Source: Dehalococcoidia bacterium (GTDB taxonomy: Bacteria; Chloroflexota; Dehalococcoidia; Tepidiformales; Tepidiformaceae). From it: a stretch of DNA of 64,000 nt. The stretch lies in NCBI GenBank assembly GCA_020432045.1, contig JAGQHB010000104.1, positions 1-64,000 on the forward strand, written 5' to 3'. Below the pieces are notes generated by a model. The model made no database searches, was not told the DNA's origin, and saw only the letters and a program-made list of their open reading frames with translations. Made by a program: the position numbers and the translations under genes. Below are positions 41,190 through 47,985 of this stretch, one piece after another (the stretch's first letter is position 1; the number at the start of each line of letters is the position of its first letter).

Positions 41190-41195
41190 AGGGTA
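41190..41195 (-). promoter_or_regulatory. TACCCT -10-like box, probable leaderless start
   Basis: On the minus strand TACCCT, then cgaacc, then the ATG at 41183 of the propeller-like gene. Confidence 0.38.
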
Positions 41196-41237
41196 GCGGA
41201 TTCGGCGGAGTGCCGGGCGCGGTGCGGGCTTTGGCGC

Positions 41238-41280
41238 CCTCACCCTCGGTCCCTCTCCCGCTGGCGCGGGCGAGGGGGAT
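41238..41280. repeat. Palindromic repeat, copy 2
   Basis: CCCTCTCCCGC at 41251-41261 pairs with GCGGGCGAGGG at 41266-41276 around a TGGC loop, with the same single T/C mismatch as copy 1. It lies in the promoter region between the propeller-like gene and the arsR-like gene. Confidence 0.65.
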
Positions 41281-41427
41281 GGTCAGAGCTGGGTGAGAGG
41301 TGTTGCCGTGGCGTGATTCAGAGGCCCGCGGCCAGGGGTGGCCGCGACCTTGGGTGAACGTGGGGCATGACAGTTGGGCCGGAGCAGGTGATTGTGTTAA
41401 TCGCTGTACGGTTATAAAGTGAGGAAT

Positions 41428-41760
41428 ATGCAAGAACACCTACCTGTTGCGCTGTTGGAGCATGTTGCGGAACGGTTCCGTGTGTTGGGCGATGCGACGC
41501 GGCTGGCGATCCTGCGGGTGTTGCTCGACGAGGGCGAGCTGAACGTGGGCGAGCTTGTGGAGCGGCTCGGTACGACGCAGGCGAACGTGAGCAAGCATCT
41601 GCGTGTACTGCTGAACGCGGGAGTGGTGCACCGGCGGCCCGAGGGCACGGCGGCGTATTACTCGGTGACGGACCCGAGCGCTATCCAGTTGTGCGACGTG
41701 GTCTGCAACCGGTTGCGGGAGCAGAAGGCAGAAGAGGCACGGCTGTTTTCCCTGGCCTGA
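41428..41760 (+). CDS. ArsR-family winged-helix regulator
   Basis: This 110-residue repressor-type protein has the ArsR wing-helix: FRVLGDATRLAILRVLLDEG near residues 16-35, the recognition helix TTQANVSKHLRVLLNAGVV near 48-66 and a wing with RRPEGTAAYYSV. The arsenic-type ELCVCDL metal site is absent, but a CxxxC pair occurs in the last helix (LCDVVCNRL). It is probably a sensor for the MMPL exporter gene that follows 72 nt later. The ATG at 41428 has GAGG only three nucleotides upstream; GTG 41419 is an alternative. Confidence 0.9.
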   Translation: MQEHLPVALLEHVAERFRVLGDATRLAILRVLLDEGELNVGELVERLGTTQANVSKHLRVLLNAGVVHRRPEGTAAYYSVTDPSAIQLCDVVCNRLREQKAEEARLFSLA

Positions 41761-41832
41761 GCATCCAAAGCCCATTGAGGGTATCTGCGCTTCGGCTCAA
41801 ACATTCTTTAAAAGGCATGGAGTAATTAAGAG

Positions 41833-43914
41833 ATGAACGAAGCATCCTTAGGAAAACTGGGGAAGTGGGCGAACGGCCACCGGCTGGCGGTAATCGTCAC
41901 GTGGGCGCTGTTCGCGGGCGCGCTGGGGATCTTCGCGCCAAGGCTGGAGCACGCGCTTTCGGGGGCGATGTGGGAAGTGAACGGCAGCGATTCGCTCGCG
42001 GCGCGGGAGATCATTGATGAGGAGTTCGGCGGGATGTCGTCGCAGTCGGCCGCGGTCGTGCTGCAGAGCGAGACGCTGACGGTCGATGACCCGGTGTTCC
42101 AGGAACGAATTGCCGCGGCAGCGGAGGCGATCGCGGCCGAACCTGCGTTCGGGCCAGCCGTACAGCAGCTGGGACCGGATGGCGGCACGGTGATGCTGCA
42201 GGCCGGCGCGCTGGTGAACCCGACCGAGGCAGTGCGCGCGGCGGAGCGGCTGAACGAGCACATCGGCGAGTTGGGCGATGAGACGATCGCGGTGGCGCTG
42301 ACGGGTTCGCCTGCCTTCTGGGGCGATTTCAACGCCGTGAACAAAGAAGGGATGATGAAGGCCGAGCTGCTGACGTGGCCAGTCACCGCGGTCATCCTGG
42401 TAATGGCCTTCGGGACGCTTGCAGCCGCCGGGTTGCCGCTTCTCCTGGCAGGCGCTGGCCTGATCTCAGCGATGGGCGTGCTCTACGGGATCACGCGGTT
42501 CACGGACCTGAGCATCTGGACGCTCAACTTCGCGATGATGTTCGCGATTGCACTCGGTATCGACTACGCGCTGTTTATCGTGAGCCGATTCCGCGGGGCG
42601 CTGCACGTGGCTCCGAATGACCGCGGCGGCGCAGTGGCAGCGACGATGGACACGGCCGGTAAAGCGGTGCTGTTCAGCGGGATCACGGTGTTGATCAGCC
42701 TCTCGGCGGTCTTGCTGGTGCCGATCCCTGCGTTCCGGTCGATGGCAGCGGGCATGATGCTCGCCGTCGGCTTCGTACTGCTGGCGGCGATGACGCTCCT
42801 CCCGGCCCTCCTTGGGGGATGGATCAACCGGCTTGCGCTGCCGTGGCACAGCGCAGGCGAACACCGAAGCCTGGCATGGGAGCGGTTCGCGGACAGGATC
42901 CGGCCCCGGGCCCTGCTCCTGGCAGGGCTCGTGACCGGGGCGCTGTTGCTGCTCTCCGCACCACTGCTTGGGCTGGAAACGGGGATGCCGGGGATCAATG
43001 TCCTCCCGAAGGACAAGCAGGCGCGCCAGGGTTACGACATGCTGGCACAGAGCTTCGGCCCCGGAGGGCCGGGGCCAATTCAGATCATCGTGCCCGCTGG
43101 ACAGGACGCAGGACGTGTGGCCGACGCGGTGAGTGGTACGGCCGGCGTCGCGATGGCATTTGCACCACAGCCGGGAGCGGCGGGTGCGAGCCTCATTACT
43201 GCCATCGCGACGACTGATCCTTCGAGCAAGGATTCGTCGCAGCTGATTGGGCGGCTGCGGGACACGCTCCCGGCCGGGGTGATGGTTGGCGGACCAGTGG
43301 CAGAGAACTACGACCTCGACCAGACGCTGCGGGACCGGGCACCAATCGTCATCGGGACCGTGCTGGTGCTCGGGTTCCTCTTGCTGCTGTTCGCGTTGCA
43401 AGCGGTGTTCATCGCGGTCGCGGGCGTGATCTTCAACCTCTTGTCCGTGGGCGCGGCGTTTGGTGTGGGAGCGCTGGCGTTCCAGCACGGATGGCTGGCC
43501 GGGCCAATGGGCTTCGAGAGCCAGGGCTACCTGACTTCGTGGGCGCCACTATTCTTCTTCGCGCTCGTGTTCGCGATCTCGATGGACTACACGGTGTTCC
43601 TACTGGCGTCGGCGCGGGAGCACTACGAGCGGTCGCGCGACAGCGCGGAAGCGGTGCGGGGTTCGCTTGCCCACACGGGGCGGCCGATCGTCGCAGCGGC
43701 GGCCGTAATGATCGCGGTGTTCTACACATTCGCCATCGCGGGACCGCTCCCGATGAAGGAGATGGGCATCATCCTGGGCACAGCGGTGCTCGTAGACGCG
43801 TTCCTCGTGCGCCTTGTGCTGGTGCCCGCCGTGCTTTACATGGCCGGCGACAAGGCGTGGTGGCTGCCACGCTGGGCCGACCGGATTCTGCCGGACGTGC
43901 GGTTCGCGCACTAA
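41833..43914 (+). CDS. MMPL/RND-family transporter
   Basis: This 693-residue exporter has the two-fold RND layout: helix 1 (LAVIVTWALFAGALGIF), an extracytoplasmic domain to about residue 170, five or six helices with ALGIDYALFIVSRFRG, a second extracytoplasmic domain near 385-480, and a second helix set with AISMDYTVFLLASAREHYERS. The conserved Asp of the GxDY motif is present in both halves. MMPL proteins export lipids, fatty acids or drugs using proton flux. It sits directly after an ArsR-type repressor gene, which probably controls it. Confidence 0.9.
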   Translation: MNEASLGKLGKWANGHRLAVIVTWALFAGALGIFAPRLEHALSGAMWEVNGSDSLAAREIIDEEFGGMSSQSAAVVLQSETLTVDDPVFQERIAAAAEAIAAEPAFGPAVQQLGPDGGTVMLQAGALVNPTEAVRAAERLNEHIGELGDETIAVALTGSPAFWGDFNAVNKEGMMKAELLTWPVTAVILVMAFGTLAAAGLPLLLAGAGLISAMGVLYGITRFTDLSIWTLNFAMMFAIALGIDYALFIVSRFRGALHVAPNDRGGAVAATMDTAGKAVLFSGITVLISLSAVLLVPIPAFRSMAAGMMLAVGFVLLAAMTLLPALLGGWINRLALPWHSAGEHRSLAWERFADRIRPRALLLAGLVTGALLLLSAPLLGLETGMPGINVLPKDKQARQGYDMLAQSFGPGGPGPIQIIVPAGQDAGRVADAVSGTAGVAMAFAPQPGAAGASLITAIATTDPSSKDSSQLIGRLRDTLPAGVMVGGPVAENYDLDQTLRDRAPIVIGTVLVLGFLLLLFALQAVFIAVAGVIFNLLSVGAAFGVGALAFQHGWLAGPMGFESQGYLTSWAPLFFFALVFAISMDYTVFLLASAREHYERSRDSAEAVRGSLAHTGRPIVAAAAVMIAVFYTFAIAGPLPMKEMGIILGTAVLVDAFLVRLVLVPAVLYMAGDKAWWLPRWADRILPDVRFAH

Positions 43915-43956
43915 GCACGTTTCCGTGAAGGCCCGAGATGGTTCGCGGCGGGGCGG

Positions 43957-43998
43957 CCCTCACCCCCTGCCCCTCTCCCGCTTCGCGAGGAGAGGGGG
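43957..43998. repeat. Palindromic repeat, copy 3
   Basis: CCCTCTCC at 43971-43978 pairs with GGAGAGGG at 43989-43996; the inner CGC-TTC-GCG (43979-43987) completes the hairpin, leaving one bulged A. It is the third copy of the CCCTCACCCC(n)CCCTCTCCCGC-type element and lies 43 nt after the MMPL stop, where it could also serve as a terminator. Confidence 0.6.
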
Positions 43999-44079
43999 AC
44001 GAACGTCACAGGACGGTGCCTGACCCGGGACTTCACTTAGACCGAAGTACGGGCGGCCAACGAAACGTGGAGGAAGTCA

Positions 44080-44346
44080 TTGCCGGAGCTGTCGTCGAAC
44101 ATCGAAGGAAGCGCGTTTGCACGCTTCATGGCATCGGGCGCGGGGCGGGGGTTACGGGTGGTGATGGGCGTTGGGCTGATCGCGACGGGACTGGGGATGG
44201 CCGATGGCCCGGTGTGCTTAGGGATGGCCATATTTGGCATCCTTCCGATCGCCCCGGGTTCGCTGAATCTTTGTCCAATGGCTCCGATGTGGGGCGGCCA
44301 CTTCTTCGGCGCCACCTACTGCGGGGTGAAGCGTCCAAATCCGTAG
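44080..44346 (+). CDS. DUF2892 small membrane protein
   Basis: This 88-residue protein matches DUF2892 (YgaP-type membrane hairpin): GRGLRVVMGVGLIATGLGMA and VCLGMAIFGILPIAPGSLNLCPMAP form two helices, followed by GGHFFGATYCGVK. DUF2892 domains often accompany rhodanese domains, which are absent here. It starts with TTG after GGAGG. A strong hairpin follows at 44370-44397. Confidence 0.8.
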   Translation: MPELSSNIEGSAFARFMASGAGRGLRVVMGVGLIATGLGMADGPVCLGMAIFGILPIAPGSLNLCPMAPMWGGHFFGATYCGVKRPNP

Positions 44347-44369
44347 AGACGCCCGGGCGTCGCAGGAAA

Positions 44370-44397
44370 GAAACGGCCCCGAGTGCGGGGCCGTTTC
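44370..44397. terminator. Bidirectional terminator between convergent genes
   Basis: GAAACGGCCCCG at 44370-44381 pairs perfectly with 44386-44397 around a 4-nt loop. On the plus strand the 3' arm ends in GTTTC and on the minus strand likewise, so it can serve both the DUF2892 gene and the MaoC-like gene ending at 44425. Confidence 0.8.
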
Positions 44398-44424
44398 CTG
44401 TTGTGATCTGTCCTGGGACGCGAG

Positions 44425-44856
44425 CTAGCCGCGAGCGGGGACGACGACGGTGGCGTGGCCGGGGGCGGTCATGACACCGTCCTGGTTGCGGACGTTGATT
44501 TCGAGGTCGATAAGGTGCTCGGCACCCTCAACACGCTTCTGGGCCACGGTTGCGACGGTGGTGAGGACGTCGTTCTTGTGGTTGATGGCGCGGAACTGCA
44601 TGGAGAGCTCGCGCACCTGGGCTTCGTCGCCGATCCAGTTGCGGAGGGCGTTGAGGACATAGGCCCAGCGGAGGTTGCCCATGCCAAATGCGGCGCCCTG
44701 GCCGGCGGCCTTGCCGACTTCATCGTCCATGTGGAGGAAGACGAACTCGTCGTTGACGGCGGCGTAGCGGTTCCAGTTCATGAAGTCGGTCTTGCGCTCA
44801 AAGGCGGGGACTTCGTCGCCGACCTTGACATCTTCGAAGTAGACGTTCTTTGCCAT
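44425..44856 (-). CDS. MaoC-like (hot-dog fold) protein, C-terminal-type half
   Basis: This 143-residue protein begins MAKNVYFEDVKVGDEVPAF and shows the MaoC hot-dog pattern: KTDFMNWNRYAAVNDEFVFLHMDDE near residues 22-46, GMGNLRWAYVLNALRNWIGD near 58-77 and a final GVMTAPGHATVVVPARG. It probably pairs with the neighbouring MaoC-type protein to form a complete enoyl-CoA hydratase/dehydratase. It is 22 nt after that gene on the same strand. Confidence 0.8.
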   Translation of the reverse strand: MAKNVYFEDVKVGDEVPAFERKTDFMNWNRYAAVNDEFVFLHMDDEVGKAAGQGAAFGMGNLRWAYVLNALRNWIGDEAQVRELSMQFRAINHKNDVLTTVATVAQKRVEGAEHLIDLEINVRNQDGVMTAPGHATVVVPARG

Positions 44857-44878
44857 TTGGTTGCTCCTGTTCCTGCGG

Positions 44879-45382
44879 CTAGTAGCGGACGCCGATGGAG
44901 ATGCGCCGCTTGACGAGTTCGCCCTTCTGGTTATGCCATTCGGATTCGTTGTAGGCGAAAATGGTAAGGCCGTTGCGGCCCTGGCGCTCTTCCCAGTGCG
45001 AGAGGCGGCTGCGCGAGGTGATGACGTCGCCGGGGCGCATGGGGATGAAGAAGGTGTCGGTCTGGCCGCCGTTGAGAATGTTTTCGCCCTTGGCGGGTTT
45101 CTTCCCTGGGACAGGGCCCATGCTCGCGCGGGCGGCGGGGCGCTCCGGGGGCCAGGCGAAGGGGTTGAAGTCTTCAGGAGCGATGATGCCGCCCCACTGC
45201 GTCGTCTTGGCGTAGTCGGCATCCCAGTAGATGCGGGGCGGGGTTTCGGGCCAGTAGACGGCAATCGCCCACTTGCGGATATCGGATTCTGAAATGGGGT
45301 AGGACTTGGTCTCGGGACCCCAGACGCCTTTGCTGGCGATCATGTCGGGAGTGACGAGTGTGGTTGGCTCGGCCGAGGTCAT
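44879..45382 (-). CDS. MaoC-like N-terminal dehydratase domain protein
   Basis: This 167-residue protein is a FAS1-type MaoC N-terminal domain: SYPISESDIRKWAIAVYWPE near residues 27-46, then DYAKTTQWGGIIAPEDFNPFAWP and MRPGDVITSRSRLSHWEERQ. With the next cistron it would make a heteromeric hydratase acting on acyl-CoA or acyl-ACP double bonds. GGAGG precedes the ATG at 45382. The gene lies 65 nt after the CoA-transferase gene and probably shares its transcript. Confidence 0.85.
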   Translation of the reverse strand: MTSAEPTTLVTPDMIASKGVWGPETKSYPISESDIRKWAIAVYWPETPPRIYWDADYAKTTQWGGIIAPEDFNPFAWPPERPAARASMGPVPGKKPAKGENILNGGQTDTFFIPMRPGDVITSRSRLSHWEERQGRNGLTIFAYNESEWHNQKGELVKRRISIGVRY

Positions 45383-45447
45383 GCGGCCCTCCTTTTCTGA
45401 TGTGCGGCGAGAATGTAGCACCGCTGGCGAAGATTCGCAGCGGTGGC

Positions 45448-46650
45448 TCAGCGGCCAGGAGTGGATGTGACGCCGGCGTCGTGCAGCTTCTCGATCTGTT
45501 CCCAGCTATAGCCGAGGTCGAGGAGGATGGTCTCGGTGTCCTGTCCAAGCTCGGGGGCGACGCCCTGGATGGCGGGCGGGGTTTCGCTATAGGAGACGGG
45601 GATACCGACGGCACGGTGCCCGGGGAAGCTGGGATGTTCGACTTCCTGGAGGTAACCGTTGTCCCAGAACTGAGGATCCTGGACGACGCTTGCGTAGTCA
45701 TATACGGGACCGGTGGGGACGTCCTGGGCGGAGATGCGATCGAGCCAATGCTGCCGGGGCATCGTGGAGACCGTGGCCTGGAGTTCGTCGGCGAGCCAGT
45801 CGGCGTTGTCCTGGCGCGCGAAGGGTTCGGCGCAGCGGGGATCGGTGATCATGTCTTCGCGGCCGAGCGCGTGGCAGAGTTTCGGCCAGTGCTTGGGATC
45901 GAGGATGCCGATGGTGAGCCAGCCGCCATCGCTGGCCTGGTACCAGGCGAAGATAGGGTTGAGCGGCTTGCCGGCCGGACGGGTGCCCTGTTGGCCGGTG
46001 TGGAGGAAGGCCTGCACGGAGAGCGCCTGGAGCGTAACCATGGCACCGAGCTGCGAGACATCGACTTTCTGTCCGACTCCGAAGCGTTCGCGGGCGACGA
46101 TGGCGCCCATGATTCCGTAGGCGAAGGTCATGGAGCCGACCTGGTCGGCGAGGCCCCAGGGGCAGTTCATGGGGACGTTTTCGGGGCCGCCACCCTGGGC
46201 GACCATCGCACCACTCATGCCCTGGGCGACGACGTCGAACGAGCCGCGGTCGCGCCATGAGCCGTAGGCGCCAAAGCCGCTGTTGGTCGCGTAGATGAGT
46301 CGGGGGTTGATGGCACGAAGGTCGTCATAGCCGTACCCGAGGCGGTCGAGGAAACCGGGGCGGAAGTTCTCGGTGAGGACATCGGCACGTTCGACAAGCT
46401 TGTGGATGATCTCACGAGATCCGGGGTTGTAGAGATTGAGCGTGACGCTGCGCTTGCCCCGGTTCAGTGCTTCGAAGTAGGAGCAGAAGCCATCGGCGCC
46501 AACGCCGAGGGAGCGGCCGGGGTCTCCAACGGCGGGCATTTCGACCTTGATGATGTTGGCTCCCATGTCGGAGAGCATGACGGTGGCGTGGGGGCCGTTC
46601 TGGTAGCGGGTGAAATCGAGGACCGTGATGCCATCGAGGGGACCGGGCAT
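45448..46650 (-). CDS. CaiB/BaiF family III CoA-transferase
   Basis: This 400-residue enzyme moves CoA between acids: GITVLDFTRYQNGPHATVMLS near the start, the nucleophile aspartate in RGSFDVVAQGMSGAM near residue 143, and WLTIGILDPKHWPKLC in the second half. The family activates acids for degradation without ATP. GGAGG stands eight nucleotides before the ATG at 46650. It is the first gene of a minus-strand operon with two MaoC-type genes and is divergent from the acyl-CoA dehydrogenase gene. Confidence 0.92.
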   Translation of the reverse strand: MPGPLDGITVLDFTRYQNGPHATVMLSDMGANIIKVEMPAVGDPGRSLGVGADGFCSYFEALNRGKRSVTLNLYNPGSREIIHKLVERADVLTENFRPGFLDRLGYGYDDLRAINPRLIYATNSGFGAYGSWRDRGSFDVVAQGMSGAMVAQGGGPENVPMNCPWGLADQVGSMTFAYGIMGAIVARERFGVGQKVDVSQLGAMVTLQALSVQAFLHTGQQGTRPAGKPLNPIFAWYQASDGGWLTIGILDPKHWPKLCHALGREDMITDPRCAEPFARQDNADWLADELQATVSTMPRQHWLDRISAQDVPTGPVYDYASVVQDPQFWDNGYLQEVEHPSFPGHRAVGIPVSYSETPPAIQGVAPELGQDTETILLDLGYSWEQIEKLHDAGVTSTPGR

Positions 46651-46800
46651 GGTGTGCACCTCCGGACGTGATACGCCTCATCGTACGCATAGCCGAAAGC
46701 CCATGCAGCCATAGCTCGGGCGCATGACGGCATGGCAGGGACGCTGTAGAGTGCGCCAAATTCGGCGCAGGCTCGACCCGTGCCGAAAGAGGTGTGCGCG

Positions 46801-47967
46801 ATGCGTTTCAAGATGGAATCCGACGTCGAAGCGTTCCGCGAGGAGATCCGTGCGTTTATCGCGAAGGAACTGCCGGCGGCGAGCGAGCGGCCGGACCCGG
46901 GGAAGCCCGGCGCTTCGGAGGAGTACAAGGCCTACGTGCAGGGCTTCCAGCGGAAGCTGGCGGCAAAGAAGTGGCTGGCAATGGCCTGGCCGAAGGAGTA
47001 CGGCGGCTATGGCGCCAGCCACATGCACCAGATGGTCTACAACGAAGAGATGGCCTACGCGGACGCCCCTTCGTTGAACATGGGCGTGGCGTGGGTTGGG
47101 CCTTCGCTAATGCTGTACGGGACCGAGGAACAGAAGAACCACGTCATCCCACGGATTACCAGCGTTGAAGATTGGTGGTGCACGCTCTACAGCGAGCCGG
47201 GATCGGGCTCGGACCTGGCAAGCCTTCAGACCCGTGCGGTGCGCGACGGTGATGATTTCGTCATCAACGGCCAGAAGATCTGGACGTCGACGGGGCACAT
47301 GGCGGACTGGGGCTGGCTGGCAGCGCGAACCGACCCGGACGCGCCCAAGCACAAGGGCATCACGATGTTCCTGCTGGACATGAAGACCCCCGGGGTGAGC
47401 GTAAGGCCGCTGGTAAACATGGCGGACCGGCACGAATTCAACGAGGTGTATTTCGAGGATGTGCGCGTTCCGGCGACGAACCTTGTCGGCGAGCTAAATC
47501 GCGGCTGGTATCACATGGCCGTGGCGCTGGACTTCGAGCGCAGCTCAATCCAGTTCTCAGGCGCGGGCCGTCGCGAGCTGGAAAAGATGCGGAACGTGCT
47601 GAAGGCGAATCCGGAGCTGGCGGGAGCGCGCCCATCGATCCGGCACGAGATGGCGGACCGCGAGATCGAACTGACGGTGGCGACGCTGCTGGCCTACCAG
47701 ATCGCGGCGATGCAGCAGCGCGGTTTGGTGCCGAACCGCGAAGCCAGCATCAGCAAGAACTACGGCGCCGAACTCGGGCAGCGGGTTGCGGTGACGCGGA
47801 TGCACCTCGTGGGCCTGGCCGGACAGCTGCGCGGCGGGTCAGGCGGATCGGTGATCGATGCGGCCACGCCGTACCTGGCGACGGTCTCCAGCACGATCGG
47901 TGGCGGGACAAGCGAAATCAACCGAAACATCATTGCGACGCGCGGACTCGGGCTTCCCCGGGGATAG
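46801..47967 (+). CDS. Acyl-CoA dehydrogenase
   Basis: This 388-residue FAD enzyme introduces the alpha-beta double bond into an acyl-CoA, passing electrons to ETF. It shows the N-terminal helix bundle, the FAD/substrate strand YSEPGSGSDLASLQTRAVRDG, INGQKIWTSTGHMADWGWL and the C-terminal IGGGTSEINRNIIATRGLGLPRG. Substrate length cannot be told. AGAGG is eight nucleotides before the ATG at 46801. It leads a plus-strand series with the tandem CoA-transferase and, further on, EtfBA. Confidence 0.93.
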   Translation: MRFKMESDVEAFREEIRAFIAKELPAASERPDPGKPGASEEYKAYVQGFQRKLAAKKWLAMAWPKEYGGYGASHMHQMVYNEEMAYADAPSLNMGVAWVGPSLMLYGTEEQKNHVIPRITSVEDWWCTLYSEPGSGSDLASLQTRAVRDGDDFVINGQKIWTSTGHMADWGWLAARTDPDAPKHKGITMFLLDMKTPGVSVRPLVNMADRHEFNEVYFEDVRVPATNLVGELNRGWYHMAVALDFERSSIQFSGAGRRELEKMRNVLKANPELAGARPSIRHEMADREIELTVATLLAYQIAAMQQRGLVPNREASISKNYGAELGQRVAVTRMHLVGLAGQLRGGSGGSVIDAATPYLATVSSTIGGGTSEINRNIIATRGLGLPRG

Positions 47968-47985
47968 GCGTGGAGGGGGATATCG

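Noticed and set aside
41390-41427. ArsR operator dyad around GTAC before the arsR-like gene
   Set aside because: Only about half of the arm positions match, which is too weak to report as a site.
39882-41430. A replication origin proven by DnaA boxes
   Set aside because: I found no TTATNCACA-type box by reading this stretch, so the skew reversal is reported without an origin call.
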